This document shows positions 53,439 through 60,881 of a stretch of 60,881 nt of DNA, piece by piece. This DNA comes from Bacteroidota bacterium. GTDB lineage: Bacteria > Bacteroidota > Bacteroidia > UKL13-3. A program made the position numbers and the translations under genes. Under the pieces are notes generated by a model. It did not search any database. It was not told where the DNA came from and saw only the letters and a program-made list of their open reading frames with translations. The DNA is taken from contig JANYDU010000036.1 of the NCBI GenBank assembly GCA_025359805.1, forward strand, positions 1 through 60,881, read 5' to 3'. The stretch's first letter is position 1, and the number at the start of each line of letters is the position of its first letter.

Positions 53439-54503
53439 ATGACCCTCTCAAAACATATCATTAATTGGTACATAAAGCACAAACGTGATTTGCCTTGGAG
53501 GCATACAAACAACCCATATTTTATTTGGCTTTCTGAAATTATTCTACAACAAACAAGAGTGGAGCAGGGGATGCCATATTATTTAAAATTTACTAATAAA
53601 TATAAAACGGTAAAACAACTTGCTTTGGCAAAAGATGACGATGTAATGAAGATGTGGCAAGGGTTAGGATATTATAACCGTGCTGCAAACATGCTTAATA
53701 CTGCACGAATAATTATGAAGGAGCATAAAGGTGTTTTCCCAAAAACGTATGAAAATTTATTAAAGTTAAAAGGAATTGGACCCTATACCGCTGCTGCCAT
53801 TTCATCATTTGCATTTAATGAAGCGCAAGCAGTTGTGGATGGAAATGTGTACAGAGTTTTATCGAGAATATTTTGTATTGATGAGCCAATTAATTCTTCT
53901 GTAGGAAAAAAAATATTTGCGCAACTGGCTCAAGAAATTTTGGATGATAAACTACCGGCTTTGCATAATCAAGCATTAATGGAATTGGGAGCCATGGTTT
54001 GTAAGCCACGTTCTCCGATTTGTGGCGAGTGCCCTGTTCGATTAGAATGTATGGCATTTGCAAAAAAAACGATTTCTAATTATCCTGTTAAAATTAAAAA
54101 AAATAAACCTCAGGATAGATTTGTAAATTATTTTTTTATTGAACAAAAGAATAAAACGTTTATTGCCCAACGAACTGAAAATGCAATTTGGAAAGGGCTA
54201 TATGAACTTCCCAATTTTGAATCTGAAAAAACTATTGAATCTGAAAAAATTATCAATCAAAAAAAATTTATATCACTATTTGGAAACATGGAGGAGTTAA
54301 ATGTTGAAAAAATATTTTTCGAAAAACATCAACTCACACACCAAACTATTTATGCCAATTTTTTTAAACTCACCTCACCACAAAAAATAAAACCATTGCC
54401 CGATGGGTTTATTCAGGTGAGACTTATAGAGCTTAAGAAGTATGCTGTTTCACGTTTATTTGATAAATTTTTAAATTATCTTAACTTGCATTCCAATCTT
54501 TAA
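53439..54503 (+). CDS. mutY: A/G-specific adenine glycosylase
   Basis: Base-excision repair enzyme that removes adenine paired with 8-oxoguanine. The 354-residue protein has the catalytic Glu33 in WLSEIILQQTRVEQG, the helix-hairpin-helix LKGIGPYTAAAI, and Asp134 in AVVDGNVYRVLSR. Its [4Fe-4S] cluster uses Cys188, 195, 198 and 204 (CX6CX2CX5C). A NUDIX-like C-terminal domain recognises 8-oxoG. It heads the mutY-ssb-gldE-gldD row. Confidence 0.95.
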   Translation: MTLSKHIINWYIKHKRDLPWRHTNNPYFIWLSEIILQQTRVEQGMPYYLKFTNKYKTVKQLALAKDDDVMKMWQGLGYYNRAANMLNTARIIMKEHKGVFPKTYENLLKLKGIGPYTAAAISSFAFNEAQAVVDGNVYRVLSRIFCIDEPINSSVGKKIFAQLAQEILDDKLPALHNQALMELGAMVCKPRSPICGECPVRLECMAFAKKTISNYPVKIKKNKPQDRFVNYFFIEQKNKTFIAQRTENAIWKGLYELPNFESEKTIESEKIINQKKFISLFGNMEELNVEKIFFEKHQLTHQTIYANFFKLTSPQKIKPLPDGFIQVRLIELKKYAVSRLFDKFLNYLNLHSNL

Positions 54504-54518
54504 AAAACACTTATTGGT

Positions 54519-54944
54519 ATGTCGGTTAACAAAGTTATTTTATTAGGTAATTTAGGAAGAGATCCAGAAGTACGTTACCTCGATAATAATAAAGTTGTGG
54601 CTCAATTTACCTTAGCAACCAGCGAAACTTTTACGGATAAAAATGGAGAGAAAAAAACAGATACCGAATGGCATCAAATTGAGATGTGGGATAACATGGC
54701 AAAAACTGCCGAGAAGTTTCTCAAAAAAGGATCTCAAGTTTTTATTGAAGGGAAAATAAAATCATTTAGCTGGCGCGATAAAGAAGGAAACGAGAAATCT
54801 GGAAAAAAAATTCGTGCTACTTCAATGACGTTACTTGGAACGAAAGACCAAGACAATAAACCGATTGAAAAAAATGAACATCATTCATCAAATGAATCGG
54901 GTGAATCAGTTGGCAAAAGTTTAACAGACGATTTGCCTTTCTGA
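54519..54944 (+). CDS. ssb: Single-stranded DNA-binding protein
   Basis: A 141-residue OB-fold protein. The start VNKVILLGNLGRDPEVRYL is diagnostic. TEWHQIEMWDNMAKTAEKF and KKGSQVFIEGKI follow, and the acidic tail ends in DDLPF, the usual docking tip for repair proteins. It begins 15 bp after mutY. Confidence 0.95.
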   Translation: MSVNKVILLGNLGRDPEVRYLDNNKVVAQFTLATSETFTDKNGEKKTDTEWHQIEMWDNMAKTAEKFLKKGSQVFIEGKIKSFSWRDKEGNEKSGKKIRATSMTLLGTKDQDNKPIEKNEHHSSNESGESVGKSLTDDLPF

Positions 54945-54969
54945 TATGGTTAAACATTAATAATATATT

Positions 54970-56337
54970 TTGGAAAGTATTTCAGGAGAACCTCCCACTA
55001 ATCAGTTTTTACTGATTTTAACAATTATAAAAACAACACTTACTACTGCAGATATTGCTACAGCTTTGGTTTGCGGAATTATTATTATTTTATTTATTGC
55101 TGCATCGGCAATTATTTCTAGTTCCGAAAACGCTTTTTTTTCACTCACAAAATTGCAAGTTGAAGAATTAACAGATGGGCAATCTAGAGTGGCAAAAACT
55201 TCTGAATATTTACTCAGTTATCCTAAAAAATTATTAGCCACTATTCTTATTGCAAACACATTTGTAAATATTGCTATTGTAATGGTATCAAGTTTTATGT
55301 TTGATGTGTTGTTTGACTTTGGAAGTAACCATGTTATTGGTTTGATTTTAGAATTAACACTCATTACTTTTACATTAGTTTTATTGGGTGAAGTGATGCC
55401 CAAAATTTATGCTTCACAAAACAATATTAAAGTATCTAAATTTATTGCGGTGCCAATGTACTCTCTAAATAAATTGTTTACACCGTTTGTTTATCTTCTT
55501 ATCAAATCAACTTCCGTTATTGATAAACGCATCACTAAAAAAGGACATGTACTTTCTGTTGATGAACTTTCACATGCCATAGATATTACATCAACCGAAG
55601 AAGAAACGAGCCAACAAGAAAAAACGATTCTTAAATCAATTGTAAATTTTGGAAATATAAATGTGAAACAAATTATGCGTCAGAGACCTGATTTATCTGC
55701 CGTTGATGCCACCATTGATTTTAAAGAACTACTACATAAAATTAATGATTGGGGCTATTCACGTGTTCCGGTTTATAGAGATAATTTAGATAATATTATT
55801 GGTGTGCTCTATATCAAAGATTTATTGCCACATATTAATAAGGATGATAATTTTAATTGGCTGTCCTTAATTCGTAAACCCTATTTTGTTCCTGAGAGTA
55901 AAAAAATTGATGATCTGTTAAAAGATTTTCAACTCAAGCGTGTGCATGTTGCTATTGTTGTTGATGAGTTTGGAGGTACTTCTGGAATGGCAACTATGGA
56001 AGATATTTTGGAAGAAATTTTTGGTGAAATTAATGATGAGTTTGATGAGGATGAAATTTCCCATTCTCGCATAAACGAGACCACTTATGTGTTTGAAGCC
56101 AAAATGCTTATTAATGATTTATGCCGGTTTATGGAAATAGATCCTGATACGTTTGAAGAAGTGAGAAATGAAGCCGATACAGTTGGAGGAATGTTACTTG
56201 AACTTTCGGGTGATTTGCCTTCGCTTGGTGATAAAATTGAATACAAAGATTTTACTTTTATTGTGGAAGCTGCTGATAAAAGAAAAGTGAAACGTGTAAA
56301 GGTTATTGTGAATAAATTAAAGGAGGAAGCGGAGTGA
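54970..56337 (+). CDS. gldE: Gliding motility-associated membrane protein GldE
   Basis: A 455-residue protein of the CNNM/CorC type. Membrane segments lie near residues 30-55, 85-125 and 130-165, in a CNNM domain (SSSENAFFSLTKLQVEEL). Two CBS domains follow (IMRQRPDLSAVDATIDFKEL to LYIKDLLPHI, and VHVAIVVDEFGGTSGMATME), then a CorC-HlyC transporter-associated domain. The start is TTG at 54970. It is known in this lineage to work with the adjacent GldD in gliding and the T9SS. Confidence 0.92.
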   Translation: MESISGEPPTNQFLLILTIIKTTLTTADIATALVCGIIIILFIAASAIISSSENAFFSLTKLQVEELTDGQSRVAKTSEYLLSYPKKLLATILIANTFVNIAIVMVSSFMFDVLFDFGSNHVIGLILELTLITFTLVLLGEVMPKIYASQNNIKVSKFIAVPMYSLNKLFTPFVYLLIKSTSVIDKRITKKGHVLSVDELSHAIDITSTEEETSQQEKTILKSIVNFGNINVKQIMRQRPDLSAVDATIDFKELLHKINDWGYSRVPVYRDNLDNIIGVLYIKDLLPHINKDDNFNWLSLIRKPYFVPESKKIDDLLKDFQLKRVHVAIVVDEFGGTSGMATMEDILEEIFGEINDEFDEDEISHSRINETTYVFEAKMLINDLCRFMEIDPDTFEEVRNEADTVGGMLLELSGDLPSLGDKIEYKDFTFIVEAADKRKVKRVKVIVNKLKEEAE

Positions 56338-56963
56338 GTAAATTACAAATTAGAAATTGTGAATTGGGGATTCTGATGTTAATGATTTTGTTCTTGTTTT
56401 TTTTCTCATCTTGTGAGCAAGATTATACACCTAAACCAAGAGGTTTTCAGAGAATAGAACTTCCTAAAAAAGAGTATAAAAAATTTGAATCGGATTGCCA
56501 TTTTAGTTTTGATATTCCTGTTTATTCAAACATTACTCCTGATGATTATCCTGGTGCTCAACAATGCTGGTTAAATTTACATTTTGAACCTTTTAACGCC
56601 ACACTTCATCTTAGTTATAATTCAGTAAAAAATAATATCGACCTTATAAAAATGACTGAAGACTCGCGTACTTTAGTTTATAAGCATACTGTTAAAGCAG
56701 ATGAAATTTATGAAACATTTATTTCCAATAAATACCTGCATGGTATGTTGTATGAATTGAGTGGGAATACGGCTACTAATTTTCAGTTTTATGTAACCGA
56801 TAGTGCCCAAAATTTTTTGCGTGGCTCCTTATATTTTAATGTGCGAACCAATAATGATTCTATTGCGCCCGTTTTAAATTTTATAAAAAATGATGTGGTA
56901 AAAATGATTGAGAGCTTAAGATGGGATGAGTATAAAAGTGGGAACAAAAACACACACAACTAA
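56334..56963 (+). CDS. gldD: Gliding motility lipoprotein GldD
   Basis: A 209-residue lipoprotein with lipobox FFSSC (Cys27). The mature start DYTPKPRGFQRIELPKKEYK is the GldD signature. YPGAQQCWLNLHFEPFNATL and LYFNVRTNNDSIAPVL follow. GTG at 56334 overlaps the gldE stop by 4 bp. In-frame ATG codons at 56376 and 56382 would give shorter signal peptides. It is an essential partner for gliding and T9SS function in related species. Confidence 0.92.
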   Translation: MSKLQIRNCELGILMLMILFLFFFSSCEQDYTPKPRGFQRIELPKKEYKKFESDCHFSFDIPVYSNITPDDYPGAQQCWLNLHFEPFNATLHLSYNSVKNNIDLIKMTEDSRTLVYKHTVKADEIYETFISNKYLHGMLYELSGNTATNFQFYVTDSAQNFLRGSLYFNVRTNNDSIAPVLNFIKNDVVKMIESLRWDEYKSGNKNTHN

Positions 56964-56982
56964 TCCAAATTTAAACAGAGAA

Positions 56983-58803
56983 TTACCTCTTATTTTTATT
57001 CAAATCAACACCACGTTTTTTTGCCATGTTTTCTAAACTGGTTTGCAACTTGCTCTTTGTTTCAGGCTTCTTTTTGTTTTCTTGAATTTGGGCGTGCAAT
57101 GCTTTATCATCAACAAATCTTCTGATGGCAAGTTGTTGCCCAATGGTTACCAAATTGGATAAGAAATAATAGTAATTTAAACCTGCAGCATATCCATTTA
57201 ATACAAACAAAAAGATAAGAGGCATAAAATAACTAATCCATTTCATTTGTCCTGTTACACCTGTCATTTGGTTATTGTAAACGGTATAAACAATAGATGA
57301 AGCTGTCATCAAAATAGCAAACAAACTCACGTGGTCTCCATAACCTGGAATACTAAATGGTAGGTTAAAAATAGAGTCGTAAGTAGAAAGGTCATTCGAC
57401 CACAAAAATGCTTGTTGTCTCAATTCAAATGCGGATGGAAAAAACTGGAACATGGCAATTAAAATAGGCAATTGCAATACAACCGGAATACATCCACCCA
57501 AAGGATTTACTCCTGCTTTGCGATACATTTTCATATTTTCCTGTTGCACTTTTTGCATATCATCACCATATTTTGATTTAATTTCATCTAACTCAGGTTT
57601 TAGAATACGCATTTTAGCAGCCGATAAATAAGAACGATAAACAAGGGGTAATAAAACTGTTTTGATTAATAAAGTAAGTAGTAAAATGATAATTCCAAAA
57701 CTGCTTACATATTGATTTAAGAAATAAAATACATTGATGACAATGTATGTATTTACCCATCTAAAAATTCCCCAACCCATTGGAACTATTCGCTCCAACT
57801 CCATATTTAATGCAGCTAAAGATTTATAATGATTGGGTCCGAAATAAAATTTCATCCCAAATGATTCGCTCGCATTGTGGTTATAAGGGATGCTTAAACT
57901 TGCCGAAAGTTCTTTGATGGTTCTTTTGCTTTCATCTATTTTACCTTCTACATTTCCGTTATCAAAAGGCTTATCGGCAATAAGTGTGGTGTTAAAATAT
58001 TGTTGTTTAAAAGATATCCATTGAACAGGAGTTTTTAAATCTACTTTTTCATCCTTTGATTCACTGATTTTATCTGGCTCATCATCTACAAAACGATAGA
58101 AAGCAGTTGTGGTGCGAGATTCAGCCTCATAGCTCATTTCTTGTTGAGGAATATTGCTCTTCCAACTTAAATCTAAATAGTTTGTATTTGGAGCGATAAT
58201 CTTTTCCATGCCCACTAAGTTTAAGTGGTAGGCTACCATATTTTGGTTTTCGGTAAGGCTATATTTTTGTTCGATGTATTGGTTTTCGTTCAACTGCACT
58301 TTCATTGAAAGTATTTTTCCATCGCTACTTTTTTCGGGAGTAAAATATAATTCGGAGGTAGAAATAGCTTTTGCATCAGTGGTAGCAAATGAGTAACTAA
58401 ATTCGTTTGCAGAACCATCAAATAAAATGAGTGGAGAGCCATCTGAGCGTTTTTGTTTTTTTAATTCGGCACTATAAACCCTTCCACCTTTATTTGAAAT
58501 CAATACTTTTACTTCGTCATTTTCAATGGTGGTAAAAGATTCTGTTCCAGTTGAGAAATTTGCAAATACACCAAATCTACTATGCGCTACAGCTGTATCA
58601 ATAATTGATGTGAGGGTATCTTGTTGTTGCGCATTAACTGCTGTTAAACGTGCTACACTATCTTCACGAATTTGCACATAAGCCAATGAATCGCGCTGAC
58701 GTTGTGCAGCTCTTACTTCGTCTTCATTAGGTTGATTAACGTATGCAAAGGTGATAAGGATAACAAATATGAGTGATAAGCCTATAATCGAATTTCTGTC
58801 CAT
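56983..58803 (-). CDS. yidC: Membrane protein insertase
   Basis: Inserts and folds inner membrane proteins, alone or with SecYEG. The 606-residue form begins MDRNSIIGLSLIFVILITFA (first helix). A large periplasmic domain covers about residues 70-350. The conserved core from about residue 360 has GIIILLLTLLIKTVLLPLVY, VNPLGGCIPVVLQLPI and FLFVLNGYAAGLNYYYFLSN. The C-terminus is basic (MAKKRGVDLNKNKR). A consensus promoter lies at 58825-58854, so the longer frame from 58854 is rejected. Confidence 0.95.
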   Translation of the reverse strand: MDRNSIIGLSLIFVILITFAYVNQPNEDEVRAAQRQRDSLAYVQIREDSVARLTAVNAQQQDTLTSIIDTAVAHSRFGVFANFSTGTESFTTIENDEVKVLISNKGGRVYSAELKKQKRSDGSPLILFDGSANEFSYSFATTDAKAISTSELYFTPEKSSDGKILSMKVQLNENQYIEQKYSLTENQNMVAYHLNLVGMEKIIAPNTNYLDLSWKSNIPQQEMSYEAESRTTTAFYRFVDDEPDKISESKDEKVDLKTPVQWISFKQQYFNTTLIADKPFDNGNVEGKIDESKRTIKELSASLSIPYNHNASESFGMKFYFGPNHYKSLAALNMELERIVPMGWGIFRWVNTYIVINVFYFLNQYVSSFGIIILLLTLLIKTVLLPLVYRSYLSAAKMRILKPELDEIKSKYGDDMQKVQQENMKMYRKAGVNPLGGCIPVVLQLPILIAMFQFFPSAFELRQQAFLWSNDLSTYDSIFNLPFSIPGYGDHVSLFAILMTASSIVYTVYNNQMTGVTGQMKWISYFMPLIFLFVLNGYAAGLNYYYFLSNLVTIGQQLAIRRFVDDKALHAQIQENKKKPETKSKLQTSLENMAKKRGVDLNKNKR

Positions 58804-58824
58804 GAGAGTTTTTAAAATCGCGTG

Positions 58825-58854
58825 CAAAAGTAAGTTTAATCCCAAATGATACAA
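58825..58854 (-). promoter_or_regulatory. Promoter of yidC
   Basis: TTG (58854-58852), exactly 19 nt, TACTTTTG (58832-58825), then ATG at 58803, a 21-nt gap. This is one of the two best matches to the Bacteroidota promoter consensus in the window. Confidence 0.6.
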
Positions 58855-58940
58855 ACAAATTCTTATTTTGAAAATGGATGTTTAACAAGAGAAAAAATGA
58901 GTGCTATTTTGCAGTTGATTTTAGCTATCAACCCCAATTG

Positions 58941-60881
58941 TTAATTTAACTCATCGTACTTTTTTTGTAAGGCAAATAATTCATCTCGTAAACGGGCTGC
59001 ATCCATAAAGTCTAATTCTTTAGCTGCTTTGTTCATTCGTTTTTGAGTTTCATCAATCGTTTTTTTCAATTGATCTTTACTCATATATTGAATGATAGGA
59101 TCGGCTGCTAAATTTATTTCTTCAGACTCTACATAATAATGTGTTTCGCCACCATCTTTTGCATCAGCCACTGAAGTTTGATTCATAATTTCTTCACGGG
59201 TTTTCTTTACAGTGGTTGGTGTAATTCCATGCTCGGTATTGTATGCAATTTGTTTGTTGCGTTTATGCTCATTGTCTTCAATAGTTTTGCGCATGCTATC
59301 TGTTATTTTATCAGCATACATAATTACTTTTCCTCTGTCGTTACGAGCTGCTCTTCCAATGGTTTGTGTTAATGAACTTTGACTTCTTAAAAAACCTTCT
59401 TTATCAGCATCCATAATAGCAACCAATGAAACCTCAGGTAAATCTAATCCCTCACGTAAAAGATTTACACCAATTAATACATCAATTATTCCTAAACGTA
59501 ACTCGCGTAAAATCTCCACACGATCTAAAGTTTTTACTTCACTATGAATGTATTTACATTTGATATTTAGCTTAGCCATATATTTGCTTAACTCTTCGGC
59601 CATGCGTTTGGTAAGTGTAGTAACTAAAACCCTATCACCCATTTTTATGCGTTCATCCACTTCGTCCAACAAATCGTCAACCTGATTGATTAATGGACGA
59701 ATTTCGATAACCGGATCAAGTAAACCTGTTGGGCGTATAACTTGTTCAACAACTATTCCTTCTGCTTGTCGTACCTCATATTCTGCTGGAGTTGCGCTTA
59801 CATAAATGGTTTGTCCAACCATCGATTCAAACTCATTAAACATTAATGGGCGATTATCTAAAGCAGAGGGTAAACGAAATCCATATTCCACTAAATTTTG
59901 TTTTCGTGAACGATCGCCTCCATACATACCACGTACCTGAGGAATGCTCACATGGCTTTCATCAATCATCAATAAATAATCTTTTGGGAAATAATCCATC
60001 AAACAAAATGGTCGTTCGCCTGCTTTGCGGTTATCCATATAACGACTATAATTTTCAATGCCACTGCAATAGCCCAACTCACGCATCATTTCCATATCAA
60101 AGTTGGTACGTTCTTCAATACGCTTGGCTTCTAAATGTTTTCCAATGGATTTAAAATATTCTATTTGTGCTACTAAATCATCTTGTATATCTCGAATTGC
60201 TCTTTGCAATTGATCTTTTGGCGTTACGTAAATGTTTGCAGGAAAAATGGCAATGTCGTTTAAGCTATCTTGTTTTTTTCCACTTACTGGATCTATCACA
60301 TCAAGCGTTTCAATTTCATTTCCGAAAAAGGTGATCCTATAAGCATAATCTGCATAAGCCGGATATACATCTAACACATCACCTTTTACTCTAAAATTAC
60401 TTCGGTTAAATTCTGCTGTGGTTCTTGAGTATAACGAATCAACTAAGGCATATAAAACGGTACTTCTCGGAATTTTTTGCCCTTTATGCAATCTAATAAT
60501 GCTGCTTTCATAATCTTTTGGATTTCCTGCACCATAAATACAACTCACCGATGCCACAACAATAATATCTCTTCTGCCAGATAGAAGTGATGAGGTAGTT
60601 TTTAAACGCATTTTCTCAATCTCCTGATTGATGGCAAGGTCTTTTTCGATGTAAGTATTTGATGATGGAATAAATGCTTCGGGTTGATAATAATCGTAAT
60701 AAGAAACAAAATATTCAACGGTATTTTCAGGGAAAAATTGGCAGAACTCACTGTACAATTGCGCTACCAATGTTTTATTGTGGCTGAGAATAAGTGTTGG
60801 CCTGTTTACATTGGCAATTACGTTTGCCATCGTAAATGTTTTTCCAGAGCCAGTAACCCCAAGTAACACTTGTGATTTTTC
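58941..60881 (-). CDS. uvrB: Excinuclease ABC subunit B (partial, 5' end missing)
   Basis: The damage-verification helicase of nucleotide excision repair. 646 codons are visible and the frame continues past the right edge. About 30-40 N-terminal residues are lacking. Walker A is GVTGSGKTFTMA, the beta-hairpin region is YYDYYQPEAFIPSSNTYIEKD, motifs V-VI are GVNLLREGLDLPEVSL and TQTIGRAARN, and the C-terminal UVR domain is MNKAAKELDFMDAARLRDE. The first visible codons read EKSQ. Confidence 0.95.
   Translation of the reverse strand, partial: EKSQVLLGVTGSGKTFTMANVIANVNRPTLILSHNKTLVAQLYSEFCQFFPENTVEYFVSYYDYYQPEAFIPSSNTYIEKDLAINQEIEKMRLKTTSSLLSGRRDIIVVASVSCIYGAGNPKDYESSIIRLHKGQKIPRSTVLYALVDSLYSRTTAEFNRSNFRVKGDVLDVYPAYADYAYRITFFGNEIETLDVIDPVSGKKQDSLNDIAIFPANIYVTPKDQLQRAIRDIQDDLVAQIEYFKSIGKHLEAKRIEERTNFDMEMMRELGYCSGIENYSRYMDNRKAGERPFCLMDYFPKDYLLMIDESHVSIPQVRGMYGGDRSRKQNLVEYGFRLPSALDNRPLMFNEFESMVGQTIYVSATPAEYEVRQAEGIVVEQVIRPTGLLDPVIEIRPLINQVDDLLDEVDERIKMGDRVLVTTLTKRMAEELSKYMAKLNIKCKYIHSEVKTLDRVEILRELRLGIIDVLIGVNLLREGLDLPEVSLVAIMDADKEGFLRSQSSLTQTIGRAARNDRGKVIMYADKITDSMRKTIEDNEHKRNKQIAYNTEHGITPTTVKKTREEIMNQTSVADAKDGGETHYYVESEEINLAADPIIQYMSKDQLKKTIDETQKRMNKAAKELDFMDAARLRDELFALQKKYDELN

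Noticed and set aside
59846..60154. Plus-strand frame of 102 codons inside uvrB
   Set aside because: It is antisense to the conserved UvrB helicase domain and lacks any independent support.
1..60881. tRNA, rRNA or CRISPR elements
   Set aside because: No cloverleaf-like GTTCGA/GTTCAA arm with proper flanks, no rRNA segment and no spaced repeat array was noticed in the gaps. A covariance-model scan was not possible.

Overview
The window is about 61 kb of AT-rich chromosome from a member of the Bacteroidota. Several independent signs support this. gldD and gldE (gliding/T9SS-associated genes) lie beside mutY and ssb. A type IX secretion (T9SS) sorting domain ends one large protein. Proteins of DUF5723, OmpA, CarboxypepD_reg-like and Cys-anchored lipoprotein types are frequent. 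There is a bacillithiol gene (bshB1), and promoter -7 boxes of the form TAnnTTTG recur, some with a TTG about 17-19 nt upstream. Shine-Dalgarno sequences are largely absent and several genes start with TTG or GTG. I cannot name the genus. No rRNA, tRNA, CRISPR array, transposase or phage gene was found.

Layout. The left edge holds the first codons of an exported protein. Then come pcm, a sugar-nucleotide-type oxidoreductase, a lipoprotein and a WcaJ-like sugar transferase (1-4.4 kb). A DEDDh exonuclease with DUF423 follows, then a run of envelope proteins (5.8-11.7 kb), then accC, a beta-barrel protein, queG, a Spy-like protein and mnmA (11.7-17.2 kb). From 17.4 to 21.7 kb are a lipoprotein, a subtilase, a DinB-like protein, bshB1 and a Cys-type glutathione peroxidase. 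A ccmC-ccmD-ccmE-ccmF cluster (22.1-25.9 kb) leads into a DUF2520 protein, a KdsC-type phosphatase and a periplasmic protein of a family often labelled asparagine synthetase B. From 28.6 to 38.5 kb are small enzymes and hypotheticals (VOC, YkuK, tandem CarboxypepD paralogues, RlmI-like, Nif3, zinc-ribbon coiled coil, TPR-like, metF).

The part most worth attention is 38.2-42.2 kb. An ECF sigma factor gene overlaps by 4 bp the gene of an 850-residue protein. That protein has a short cytoplasmic N-terminus, one membrane segment, three divergent copies of a repeated domain and a C-terminal T9SS sorting domain. This two-gene module lies between two direct copies of the 5' end of metF. One copy is the intact metF. 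The other is a 272-bp decayed remnant with two single-base deletions. The topology is what a single-crossover insertion or a partial tandem duplication would leave.

From 42.2 kb to the right edge the content is mostly housekeeping: a barrel protein, secA, deoC, a SPOR protein, an FAH-family hydrolase, a MazG-like protein, an OmpA lipoprotein, RNase E/G, a 29-codon COX24/mS38-like ribosomal protein gene, a TPR protein, HU, then mutY-ssb-gldE-gldD, yidC and a uvrB truncated by the window edge. All functional calls come from reading sequence and motifs by eye. No database search was run.
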